This document shows positions 13,269 through 22,389 of a stretch of DNA of 64,000 nucleotides, piece by piece. Each line of letters opens with the position of its first letter. The stretch's first letter is position 1. A program made the translations under genes and the position numbers. This DNA is from Megamerina dolium. Lineage: Eukaryota; Arthropoda; Insecta; Diptera; Megamerinidae. Where the stretch lies: the NCBI GenBank assembly GCA_963854835.1, contig OY978530.1:30472695-30536694 (forward strand), read 5' to 3'. Under the pieces are notes generated by a model, which ran no database searches, was not told where the DNA came from, and saw nothing but the letters and a program-made list of their open reading frames with translations.

Positions 13269-14772
13269 AAAACCTCATTTCTAGATTAATCGGTTCCCTA
13301 AATCTTCTATGCTACGGTTCGGTTGAGGTACTAGATTACTCTCAATCCGAAATCGTCACCATCGAGGATGGGATCGGGAATATCCAAACGGGAACATACA
13401 GGATACTTCATATCATTAATCTCACCGAATATGTCACTATCATAGAAGACGTAAAAACTAATTTTGGCAGAAACATCCCAGCAGCGCATCCATTATACCC
13501 ATTTATAACAGAAGAAATCAATAACGTAATCGCCACTATTAACAACATCCTACCAAAAAATAGAAATAAACGTTCATTAAACTTCATCGGTTCAGCTTGG
13601 AAATGGGTCGCAGGAAGCCCTGATCATGATGATCTTGTAGCCATTAACAGTAAATTTGAGGAAATTATCGAAAATAACAATCAACAGTTAGTAATAAATA
13701 AAAACATTTTTGAAAGAATAAACAATATTACCCAGATAAGCAATTCAATAATAAAAACACTTAAAAGTAGCAATGGATTCGAAACCTTACTAATACTCCA
13801 GTATAAATTCAAAATTGACATAATAAAGGAAGAAATAGAAAACATTAATAGAGCAATTCATCTTACTAAAGCTAATATTATTAACACCTTTATAATATCA
13901 AATGAAGAAGTTAACAAAATAAATCAAATATTTTTAGAAGAAAACATGCCATTTAATTCTTTAGAGGAATCATTAAATTTTGCTGATATTCAAATTGCCA
14001 TAAAACAAAGCATACTAATTTACATTTTAAAAATACCCAAAACCGGAAACGAAAATTGTAATTATATTTTGATAAAACCTTTAAACAGAAACGAAAAAAT
14101 TTTAAAAATAGGATATGAAAAAGCAATGAAATGTAACAAAAATTATTATGGGGTAGAAACCGATTGCAAATTAATAAATGAGATAAGAATATGTAAACAA
14201 AACGAAATCATTGATTTAGAGAACGAAAAATGTATAAAAAATTTATTAGAAAATAAACCATATGATTGTATTGTAACAAACACCGAGCACATCAAAGAAA
14301 TTGAAGAACTAAACAATGGATTAATTTTGTTAAATAACTTCAAAGGAAATTTCACTTGTAACAACAACACACAAAGTTTAAAAGGTTCATATTTAATAAG
14401 ATTGAAACTATAAAAATTAATGACTTAAGTTTTACAGCTTTAGAAACACACAGCTTGAGACCATTGCCTGCGCTAATTCAGCATTCGAATTCTCGTTCCG
14501 AGTTCAATGAAGTATTGTCTTTGAAATTCATGAAGGAGCTAAATATTCGGAATAATAAGAAAATTAGCTCCTTAGACTTATTAGTGAAATCCAGCATGTT
14601 CACACATTTCGGGCTTCTAGCCCTAATCATAACCACAATTATAATCATTAAATGTAAGAAACGTAAGAGTTCTGGAATTATTATTCAAAATGTAGAAGCA
14701 CCCCAAATGGCAAAGAATGATCTAAAGAAAGCAGCAAGACATAAAAGTCTAAACGACATACCATTTTTTTAA
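13269..14772 (+). pseudogene. Errantivirus env-type glycoprotein frame, one frameshift
   Basis: The frame is open from about 13269 to 14413, then continues in another frame (about 14400-14772). No ATG opens it, as expected for env made from a spliced RNA. A furin-type site NRNKR lies at 13560-13574, followed by LNFIGSAWKWVAG, the hydrophobic block after cleavage seen in errantivirus envelope proteins related to baculovirus fusion proteins. A membrane anchor FGLLALIITTIIIIKCK lies near 14610-14660, followed by a short basic tail. Several N-x-S/T sites are visible. The frameshift near 14390 separates the anchor from the ectodomain. Confidence 0.85.
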
Positions 14773-14797
14773 CCCAATCGGGGACGATTGGAATTTC

Positions 14798-14806
14798 GGG
14801 GGGAGG
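14798..14806 (+). promoter_or_regulatory. Polypurine tract of the errantivirus
   Basis: GGGGGGAGG sits immediately before the 3' LTR, the position of the plus-strand primer. Confidence 0.75.
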
Positions 14807-15095
14807 AGTTAAAGGAACATTTTACAAATCCCTTTCCCACACAATTTTGCTGACGATCACATCAGCAACTTTTAGCATTCCAATTACATTGGAATGCGCT
14901 GCACTTAGTTTCATAAAAACAAACATATCAAGTAGCGCTACACGCGCAGTCATTTTCGCTGATTAAGCATGGTACGACTCAAGCGAAGATTAGGAACAAA
15001 GTAGCTTAGCCGTAAGCAAGTAGTCTAAGTTTGTAATTGAACAAAGCACATCGTGCTGCTAAATAAAGACTAACTCCTTTCATAACAACCCGTTG

Positions 15096-15102
<7 letters not shown>
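14807..15102 (+). repeat. 3' LTR of the errantivirus
   Basis: A 296-bp direct copy of 7958-8255 with a few differences, for example ACTTAGTTT preceded by TGC instead of TAC. It ends TTAAT and runs straight into TA repeats. Confidence 0.95.
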
Positions 15103-15177
<75 letters not shown>

Positions 15178-15182
15178 TATAT
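15103..15182. repeat. TA microsatellite, right half
   Basis: Continuation of the TA tract at 7729-7957 beyond the errantivirus. It borders the C-terminal coding end of the Maverick ATPase on the minus strand. Confidence 0.97.
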
Positions 15183-15856
15183 AGCCAATATTTTATAAAT
15201 ATATCGAACCCTTTCCTATAACGTCCATCAGCAATTGGATCATCTTTAGATATTACGAGAAATCGATATTTATCACACCAGCATTCTTTACACAACTCAT
15301 GAAACTGTTCATATGTAAGATCAGTACACACATGCTTAATTTTAAACTCATCTTGCTTAAACATTATTATTAAGTTAGCATTATCACGTATTCAATGATT
15401 GGAATGCGTGTATATGTTTAACATAAATAGAAGCTATCAATTTTATTATGACGACCCATGCAGAAATATACTCGAATATTATTTTGTTTTTCACACGCGA
15501 CGTCATCAAATATCATAATGGAATTTTTTCTGGCTTCATTTGGTGGAATAACTGCCTCATTCTCTGAGAATGTGAAAAACCCCATCCCTTTTATGGGGGT
15601 GAGTAACTTCTTTAAATACTGATATCTCGGTTGATTAAGTGATTTCCCATAAATATAAATATTTTCAAATTTTAATCCATTCGGACTTTCAATTAAACTT
15701 ATCATAACATTAGTTTTTCCCACAATTCGATGGTCCGATAATTAAACATCTGATTGTATTCGGTAGTAGTAGTTCATGACGAGGTTTTAAAGTATCATTT
15801 GTTTTAAAGTCTAAATTCCTCCCAACAATTTTTTTATCCTGTCTTATGAACTTCAT
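15180..15856 (-). pseudogene. Maverick packaging ATPase (A32/FtsK-HerA-like)
   Basis: Starts at the ATG at 15856 on the minus strand (MKFIRQDKKIVGRNL). The Walker A block reads IIGPSNCGKT, but a run of five A residues at about 15714-15718 shifts the frame within the lysine-threonine codons. The Walker B block is SIMIFDDVA (15500). A stop replaces a likely Gln after DSFYLC at 15418, another frameshift follows near 15390, and the C-terminal part runs MFKQDEFKIKH to GRYRKGFDIFI, ending at the microsatellite. In Mavericks and large DNA viruses this enzyme pumps DNA into the capsid. With at least three lesions it is inactive. It is divergently placed to the PLA2 and protease genes. Confidence 0.85.
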
Positions 15857-15958
15857 TTTAGCAACTGAATTACATTATATAATAAGCACATCCTCTTCAT
15901 ATAATATTATTAGTATATTGTCATCATTTCATGTTGCAACAATAGGAAACTATTAATA

Positions 15959-16371
15959 ATGGGTTTATTAATTACAAGAGATTTCAGTCATAAAACAACT
16001 TCATGATGGGATAATTAATTCTTTACCAGTTGAATTACATTTACCTGGCTATCAATTTTGCGGTCCTTGTACTAAGCTTAAAAGCGTTTAAATAGAGGTG
16101 ATAAGGGTGTAAATCCATTAGATGCTGCTTGTAGAGAACACGATATTGCATATTTTCAAAACAAAGACTTAGATAGAAGACACATTGCTGATAATCAACT
16201 TGTTGAAAGAGCTTGGCAAAGAGTAACTTCAAAGGATAGTAGCATTGGTGAGAAGGCAAGCAAACTGTCATAATAAGACAATGGAAGCGATTGCTATGGG
16301 AATAGGTTTATATTTGCAGCCATATCGGAAGGGAAACGGCTTCTTTTATCGACCACAACCAAAAAACTTTT
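15959..16371 (+). pseudogene. Maverick protein with parvovirus-like phospholipase A2 domain
   Basis: Starts at ATG 15959 (MGLLITRDFS), then shifts frame to VELHLPGYQFCGPCT, the calcium loop of parvovirus-type PLA2, where the usual GPGT is GPCT. After another one-base shift near 16085 comes NRGDKGVNPLDAACREHDIAY, whose His-Asp pair is the catalytic dyad of the family. A further part, MGIGLYLQPYRKGNG (16292), is the glycine-rich tail often found after this domain in insect Mavericks. Parvoviruses use the domain to leave endosomes; the role in Mavericks is inferred to be similar. Frameshifts and stops (16078 region and 16272) make it a pseudogene. Confidence 0.78.
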
Positions 16372-16732
16372 AAGTACGTTACCCAAGAGAGCGCTCACTG
16401 ACGTTGACATTATAAAATTCGCGAAAAATATACCACACTTTCGCGAAGTTTTAATGCGTGATACTCTTCCACGAAAACCACATGTAATCGAGTGCGGAAT
16501 TGTGAACCTTGATAGTATACAAAGCAGTGGAACACATTTGGTAGCATACTATAAAAATAAAAGTCATATTGAATATTATGATAGCTTCGGAAATTTACCT
16601 CCACCAAAAGAACTGAAAAAATATTTGGGGACAAACATCAACTATAATTATAAACGTTATCAGAAATTCAATACATACACTTGTGGTCATCTATGTCTAA
16701 AATTTTTATATCAACTTTCTCACACTTTTTAA
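16322..16732 (+). CDS. Maverick adenain-type cysteine protease
   Basis: The frame is open across TKKLLSTLPKRALTDVDII (16358) to the stop at 16732; the first ATG inside it is 16454, but the conserved blocks start earlier, so the true start is uncertain. Counted from that ATG, His28 (GTHLVAYY), Asp43 (YYDSFGN), Gln70 and Cys77 (YTCGHLCLKF) match the His-acid-Gln-Cys arrangement of adenovirus protease, including seven residues from Gln to Cys. The enzyme processes capsid proteins during virion maturation. It lies on the plus strand just after the PLA2 gene and overlaps its tail in another frame. It is the least damaged gene of Maverick A. Confidence 0.82.
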   Translation: MSEGKRLLLSTTTKKLLSTLPKRALTDVDIIKFAKNIPHFREVLMRDTLPRKPHVIECGIVNLDSIQSSGTHLVAYYKNKSHIEYYDSFGNLPPPKELKKYLGTNINYNYKRYQKFNTYTCGHLCLKFLYQLSHTF

Positions 16733-16794
16733 ATAAATGAATTATATTTATATAATATATTTTTTTTCACACCTCAACAAGCGAACAATAATTT

Positions 16795-16816
16795 TATTTA
16801 TTTATTTATTTATTTT
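16795..16816. repeat. ATTT tetranucleotide repeat
   Basis: TTTA/ATTT units (about six) between the protease stop and RTE copy 1. Confidence 0.9.
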
Positions 16817-16837
16817 TATGTAAGTAGTTGAATAGTA

Positions 16838-19800
16838 GGTGGTCTGGTGGTGTTTTCGCAAGGTAACGTGTCTAACTGCCTCAACCAGATGGGGCTAGCG
16901 CAATCCTTGTTGAACTCATCGCAAGTCAACTCACTGGCTGTCATGTAGTTTGATCTGAGCGCTATGTGATGATACCTTTATTTGTTAATGAGGGGTAGTC
17001 ATATAGCTTGCTCTGCTTACTCTGTGATGGCGCTTTCATTATTATTAATGGGGGCCCTCCATGTGGCGACCACCGGGCAACGTCTTCCTGGGACCCGCTG
17101 GGAGGCGGCTGAAGTGAGTGGCGAAAATCTCCTCGGTTAGAGGTTGTGCGTTGGGTTTGGGACCCGCCACATAAAAAACCCCCCCAATGAAAAAACAAAT
17201 ATGCCTCGGATAAGGACTACCGCTTTTGTTGATGACCCCCGCAAACGAAAAAAGGACAATGATTTACGGATATGCACCTGGAATGTCCGGTCCCTTTATA
17301 GGGAGGGTGCCTCTATCCAGCTGGTTGATGTCCTCGAAAAATACAGAGCTGACATCACCGCTCTCCAGGAAATGCGATGGACAGGACAGGGCTGCTCCAA
17401 AAGAGCGTCCTGTGACATCTACTACAGTTGCCATGCTGAAAGGCACGAATTAGGATGTGGATTTTTGGTCAGTAAGAGACTACGACATCTTGTCTCACAG
17501 TTCACGCCTGTGTACGAACGGCTGGCCACAATCCGCATCAAGGCAAAATATTTCAACATCAGCCTTATATGTGCCCACGCTCCGACGGATGAGAAGGACA
17601 ATGTGACCAAGGAGAGCTTCTTTCAGCGCCTCGAAGAAGCTTATGACCGCTGCCCCCGCCACGATATCAAAATCGTGCTTGGCGACTTTAATGCCAGGGT
17701 GGGCAAGGAAGGTACCTTTGGTCCAACTGTCGGAAAATTCAGCCTCCACCAGAACACCTCCGATAACGGAATGAGGCTGATCGACTTCGCCGCAGCACGA
17801 AACATGGTAATTGGTGGTACCAGATTCCAGCATCTCGACATCCACAAAGCGACATGGATGTCTCCAGATCAACGTACAAGAAACCAAATTGATCATGTGG
17901 TGATTGACGGAAGGCATGCTTCCAGTGTGATGGACGTGAAATCGATCCGTGGTGCCAACATCGACTCGGATCACTACCTTGTTGCAGCTAAGGTGCGCAC
18001 ACGCCTATGTGTCGCAAATAACAAGAGAAGTCCCACACAGAGAAAGCTCGACGTCAGTAAGCTGTGATCACCAGAGACAGCAGATGCATTTTCCACTCGA
18101 ATATCGGATTTGCTTATGCAGAACACTCCCCCACTTGATGATACATGCGCACGGTGGACACATATATCCCACTCCATGACTACTGCTGCCGAGGAGGTAA
18201 TCGGTTACTACCGGCCTCTGAGGAATGAGTGGTATGATCAGGAGTGTCGCGACGCTACCGCAGAGAAAGACGCCGCCTACAGAAAAACCCTGCGTGCAGG
18301 CGTAACGCGAGCTGTTAAGGAGCAGTATAGAGAGAAAAGGAGTGCAGAGAGACGTCTTTTCAGGCGCAAGAAGAGGGAGTTGGAAAGACGTGAGTGTGAG
18401 GAGATAGAGATGTGTACCGACAAGAATGAGACTCGAAAATTCTTTGAAAAGATCAAGCGCCTGAGTGGAGGTTTAATTCCCGGAGCCTCTTCTTGTCGTG
18501 ATGGAAATGGGAATCTGGTTACGGATGTCCAGAGTGTACTGAGCCTATGGAGGGAACACTTCTCCACGTTACTGAATGGCGATGCTACGAACAATTCCGC
18601 CGGTGGAGGAGAATGCCCGATAACCCCAATTACAGATGATGGTGTTGATGTTCCACCACCCGACTATGACGAGGTTGAAACGGTCATTTTAAGGCTGAAG
18701 AACAACAAAGCTGCAGGTGCTGATGGCCTGCCTGCCGAGTTGTTTAAGATCGGAGCGATGAGCTGCTCACCCGCATGCACCAGCTCATAAGCAGAATATA
18801 GTCGGATGAAAGCATGCCTGATGATTGGAGGCTCAGTGTTCTCTGTCCTGTACATAAAAAAGGAGACCCCACAATTTGCGCCAACTATCGTGGAATAAGT
18901 CTCCTGAGCATCGCGTACAAGGTTCTATCGAGCGTACTGTGTGAAAGGTTGAAGCCTATGCTCAGCAACCTGATTGGACCTTATCAGTGTGGCTTCAGAC
19001 CTGGTAAATCCACCATCGACCAGATTTTCACACTGCGCCAAATCCTGGAGAAGACCCAAGAAAAACAGATCGACACACACCACCTATTTGTTGATTATAA
19101 AGCCGCTTTCGACAGTCCGGTAAGGGATTGCCTCTACGCAACAATGTCTGAGTTCGGTATTCCTGCAAAGCTCATTCGACTTTGTAGAATTACACTGCAT
19201 AACTCCCGTTGTGCAGTGAAAATTGGGAAGGACCTCTCCGCACCGTTTAATACCGAACGGGGTTTCAGACAAGGTGATTCGTTATCGTGCGACTTCTTCA
19301 ATCTTATTATGGAGAAAATAATACGAGCTGCTGATCTACGACATAATGGCACTATCTTCAACAAAGTGTCATGCTGTTAGCGTATGCCGACGATATTGAC
19401 ATAATCGGCATGAACACGCGTGCAGTCAGTGCAGCATTCTCAGAGTTGGAAAGAGAGTCGCGTCGGATGGGTCGTGAACGAGGGCAAGACGAAGTATCTA
19501 GTTTCAACAAACAAAGAGTCCCGGCGTCTTGGACAGCACGTCACTGTTGACAACTACGATTTTGAAGTAGTAAGGGACTTTGTCTATCTTGGAACCAGCA
19601 TTAACAGCAGTAATGACGTCAGCTTGGAGATCATGCGTAGGATAACTCTTGCTAACAGGTGTTACTTTGGGCTCGAAGAACGAAAACTACACTCTACAAG
19701 TCTCTCATCATGCCTGTCCTAACATATGGCGCTGAAGCCTGGACAATTTTCACCTCGGATGAGCGAATACTTGGAGTTTTCGAGAGAAAAGTCCTACGCA

Positions 19801-20170
19801 AGATCTTTGGACCTATTTGCGTTGGTGGCGAGTACCGAATAAGGTACAACCATGAGCTGTACGAGCTGTATGCTGATATTGACATAGTAAAGCGCATCAA
19901 AATCCAACGGCTGCGCTGGCTAGGTCATGTCGAGCGAATGGAAGAACACGCTCCAGCTAAGAAGGTGTTATATTCGGAACCCGCTGGAGGACGACGCAAA
20001 AGAGGAAGACCAAACCTCCAGTGGAAAGACCAACTACTGGAGAACCTGACGGCGCTTGGAATTTCTAACTGGCGCCAGTTAGCGAAGAACAGAGATGGCT
20101 GGCGAAGCATGTTATTTTCGGCCTAAATCGATATTCGGTTGTTATGGCCACATAAGTAAGTAAGTAAGTA
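16838..20170 (+). mobile_element. RTE-like LINE, copy 1
   Basis: Starts GGTGGTCTGGTGG, the same 5' border as copy 2 at 44603, and ends in TAAG tetramers (20153-20170) after a very short 3' UTR, a trait of RTE-type LINEs. AGTTGAAT occurs at 16826-16833 and again at 20171-20178, probably the target duplication. It encodes one protein with endonuclease and reverse transcriptase. It inserted into the 3' end of the Maverick CARD gene. Clade naming is from motif pattern and 3' structure. Confidence 0.9.
17201..20126 (+). pseudogene. RTE-like LINE protein, copy 1: endonuclease and reverse transcriptase
   Basis: Starts at ATG 17201 (MPRIRTTAF). The AP-endonuclease domain shows LRICTWNVRSL, LQEMRWTG, VLGDFNARVG and SDHYLVA (17270-17980). 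A TGA interrupts at 18065. The reverse transcriptase has ANYRGISLLSIAYKV (18878), CGFRPGKSTIDQIF, FVDYKAAFDS, GFRQGDSLSCDFFN and LLAYADDIDI (19377). Lesions include missing bases near 18755, TAG near 18800, a one-base loss just before LLAYADD, a frame slip near 19466 and a deletion near 19672. The protein nicks DNA and copies its own RNA at the nick. This copy is inactive. Confidence 0.88.
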
Positions 20171-20482
20171 AGTTGAATTATCTAAAACATTTAGAGCTTC
20201 GGTATATTTTAATTCTTTAAAAATAATTTGTAATTTTTCAAAAGCGTCAGGTCCTCGATGGGTTATCTTTGTGAATAGCCTCCTTTCTCTATTATATTCA
20301 TCAACATCGTCATCATCGTCATCATCAAAGATGTTGGGAGATAATCTGTACTGTATTATATCTAGCATGCGCTGTGTTATGAGGTTGTTTTCCACACATT
20401 TATTTGAAAGTTCTTTATAATTTGTTAGCCAGATTAATTGTTCAATATTTCTTAAAATAATCTCTCGATGTACATCGTCCAT
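20123..20482 (-). CDS. Maverick-borne CARD-only protein (Dronc-prodomain-like)
   Basis: Minus strand, ATG at 20482. The open frame has 119 codons, but the last 17 or so (beyond about 20171) come from the tail of RTE copy 1, so the native protein is roughly 103 residues and ended near the insertion. The sequence lays out as a six-helix caspase recruitment domain: HREIILRNIEQLIWLTNY (helix 1), KELSNKCVENN, LITQRMLDIIQ, then an acidic loop with seven Asp, NRERRLFTKITHRGPDAF with the RGP motif typical of CARDs, and a final helix to NVLDN. The HRE...TNY...ML...RRL.KIT.RGP pattern is that of the insect initiator caspase Dronc. There is no caspase domain. It lies about 0.6 kb from the Maverick terminal repeat. 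A decoy role against apoptosome assembly is inference. Confidence 0.72.
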   Translation of the reverse strand: MDDVHREIILRNIEQLIWLTNYKELSNKCVENNLITQRMLDIIQYRLSPNIFDDDDDDDVDEYNRERRLFTKITHRGPDAFEKLQIIFKELKYTEALNVLDNSTYLLTYLCGHNNRISI

Positions 20483-20539
20483 AATTATTTTATTGAAGCT
20501 TGCTTGATGTGCGCTTCACTCTATCACTAAATCCTATTA

Positions 20540-20731
20540 TCAATTCTTCAATCTTTTATACGAAATATTTGATCTACTATACTTTTTTGCATCCTCTTCC
20601 TCAGTGTTTAGCTCCTTCGAATTTGAACGGACTTCATACTACTTTCTCTTCGCAGCAGTATCCTCCAGTTTTATGTGACCATATTTATTACTACCACCCC
20701 TACTATTACTGCCATTACTACCAGAATCCAT
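20540..20731 (-). pseudogene. Small Ser/Gly-rich frame upstream of the CARD gene
   Basis: Starts at ATG 20731 (MDSGSNGSNSRGGSN), reaches an in-frame TAG at codon 31 (20639-20641), then remains open with a charged stretch ELNTEEEDAKKYS until TGA at 20540, 57 bp before the CARD start. The Maverick-end position and open frame on both sides of one stop suggest a 63-codon gene with one nonsense change. I recognise no family. It could equally be chance in a short stretch. Confidence 0.3.
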
Positions 20732-20739
20732 TGTCCTCT

Positions 20740-21094
20740 ACGTAAAACTTTATCAAAGACTAATGACAACTTCAAATCGACATATTCAATTTATATAAAA
20801 AAATTATTGATACTTTTGCTTACTCAACAGTGAAGTTTAAAAAAATAATATAAACAATATGTATCGATTATTAGCATACGAAGTCTGAGTGTAAACAATA
20901 AACAAACAAAAATAAAGAAATGTTTTGAAACTCTTTATTACCATCAAGTATTATATTACATGGTATATTTTTAAAAAAATCATGAATGAACATGAATGAT
21001 TGTGGATATTTGTATCATATAATTAAATTAGAATATTGACATTGTATACAGATGTTCAATAGGTTGCACATTTAAGATTTCAATATCAGATCTA
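20740..21094. other. Maverick A subterminal spacer
   Basis: AT-rich, no coding frame on either strand that I would support. It lies between the small Ser/Gly-rich frame and the terminal inverted repeat and would hold the promoter of the minus-strand CARD unit. Confidence 0.5.
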
Positions 21095-22003
21095 TAGCCA
21101 TACACAAACGCATGTACATGCATTTACTATACCGAGCGCATAGCTGGCATAGCTGATAAGCTACCTTAAGCGATTCAACATATGAGTCAACCATTTAGCT
21201 ACAACCTAATATCATATCATACATACACACACATACACACACACATGAAGGAATGGTCCGCAATAGCGCTCCAGGAGCTCAGGTCGAAAGAAAGGCAGCG
21301 TAGAAGTAGAAATATGCATGCAACGGATGAATAACCCTGTAGGGCGTGTGTGAAGAGCCCTTTTGGGCTAGCTCGGTCCTGCGAAGTAGTGCTTAACGGC
21401 GGTCCCGCAGGGCCAAATAAAATACAAGCTACAGAAGTCGGAGTTGAGGGTTTAGTACGTAGGCGTACTGGTTCGCAAGTCCAGCATAGTAAGATAATAC
21501 TGACTGGGCGTGGTCCCGAATGAGGTGTATCCTTAGCGGACAGTATGAATCGTACATGCCGTCTATGGCTGACGGTATCTGTGAAAGATTCCCCCTTCGA
21601 ATAAAAATAAAAAAAACACACACACACACACACACACATATGCACTTACTATATCAACCACTACAAGACATAGCTGCTTGCTACCGATCATGCTAGCCTA
21701 GTAGCACAGCTCGAATCAATATCAACGCGGCCACTCCTCATGACTACCGATCATGCTACCCTGGTATCACAGCTCGAATCAATATCAACGCCGTCACTCC
21801 TCATGTCTAAGCCACCCCACCATACCCTCCGCCCACCCATCATGCCACCTCCCTCTCACACACCTATCAAGATAGCTGCAACCATGTCGATCTACTGTCT
21901 CACTCTAAGACACGGCTAAGATAGCTTCAAACATGTCGATTTTCTGTCTCACTCTACACACACAGTTAGATAGCTGATCCAGAATCCCCATATTATATCT
22001 ACT
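21095..22003 (-). repeat. Maverick A terminal inverted repeat
   Basis: Reverse complement of 58657-59259, from CT at 22002-22003 (AG when read inward: AGTAGATATAATATGG) to TATAGCCATAC near 21095. Without a 370-bp insertion at 21247-21616 it would be about 540 bp. It holds a local duplication of about 70 bp (units around 21690-21730 and 21745-21800 with GCTCGAATCAATATCAACG) and CA repeats. Polinton ends typically start AG and finish CT. Confidence 0.88.
21247..21616 (+). mobile_element. Retroposed fragment with A-rich tail in the Maverick repeat
   Basis: A 370-bp block absent from the matching repeat of Maverick B. It interrupts a CA repeat and ends in AATAAAAATAAAAAAA, so it arrived by retroposition, with CA repeats on both sides as target. 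The first part can be read as a short C-terminal frame (EWSAIALQELRSKERQ), which suggests the 3' end of a LINE; the family is not identified. A non-autonomous SINE is the alternative. Confidence 0.65.
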
Positions 22004-22389
22004 AATGTCTTATATTTTTCAATGCAATTTCGAAGCTTTTAAATCTGACCAGTATGGCAAAGCCATCTTCTCTTTCGCTGCGAAGCACGATTGATTCAGT
22101 GTTGGCTGCATGTGATTCTCTAATGTTCCTAGGTGATGATTAAAATGTAGTTATATGGTAGGTTGTCGAATTCTACAACACTGCAAAAGTGGGATTATAT
22201 CTAGATTATGACAAGCTATCATTGTGGAGTGATTGCGAATCAGCTCTTAATAAAAACTCAAACCAGCGACAAACGAATTTGGTCAAACGAAATCCGAAAT
22301 CTTCGTTTGCAGCCACAATGTCGCAAAAATCTCAATATGCTTACATTGCAACTCCTTAGATCTACATATAAATTTCATGCCCGTATTTA
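22004..22389. other. Unassigned sequence right of Maverick A
   Basis: Host or old element DNA next to the Maverick terminus; AATGTC at 22004-22009 would be the 6-bp target duplication, but the partner is not in view. I see no gene. Confidence 0.4.

Larger units (their letters stand above)
7958..15102 (+). mobile_element. Errantivirus-type gypsy LTR element with env
   Basis: A complete structure of 7.1 kb: 5' LTR 7958-8255, primer-binding site, long A-rich leader, gag, pol, an env-type frame, purine tract and 3' LTR 14807-15102. LTRs begin AGTTAAAGG and end TTAAT, as in the 17.6/297 branch of errantiviruses, which target TATATA-like sites. This copy lies inside a TA tract, in keeping with that preference, so the target duplication cannot be told from the repeat. 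Coding regions carry frameshifts, a stop and an integrase deletion. The two LTRs are close to identical by eye, so the insertion is not very old. Confidence 0.93.

Noticed and set aside
16041..16271. Minus-strand 76-codon frame
   Set aside because: It lies opposite the PLA2 domain, which has recognisable catalytic motifs on the plus strand.
21217..21645. 142-codon minus-strand frame in the Maverick terminal repeat
   Set aside because: Its ends are translated CA/GT repeats and the middle is the retroposed fragment; no motif.
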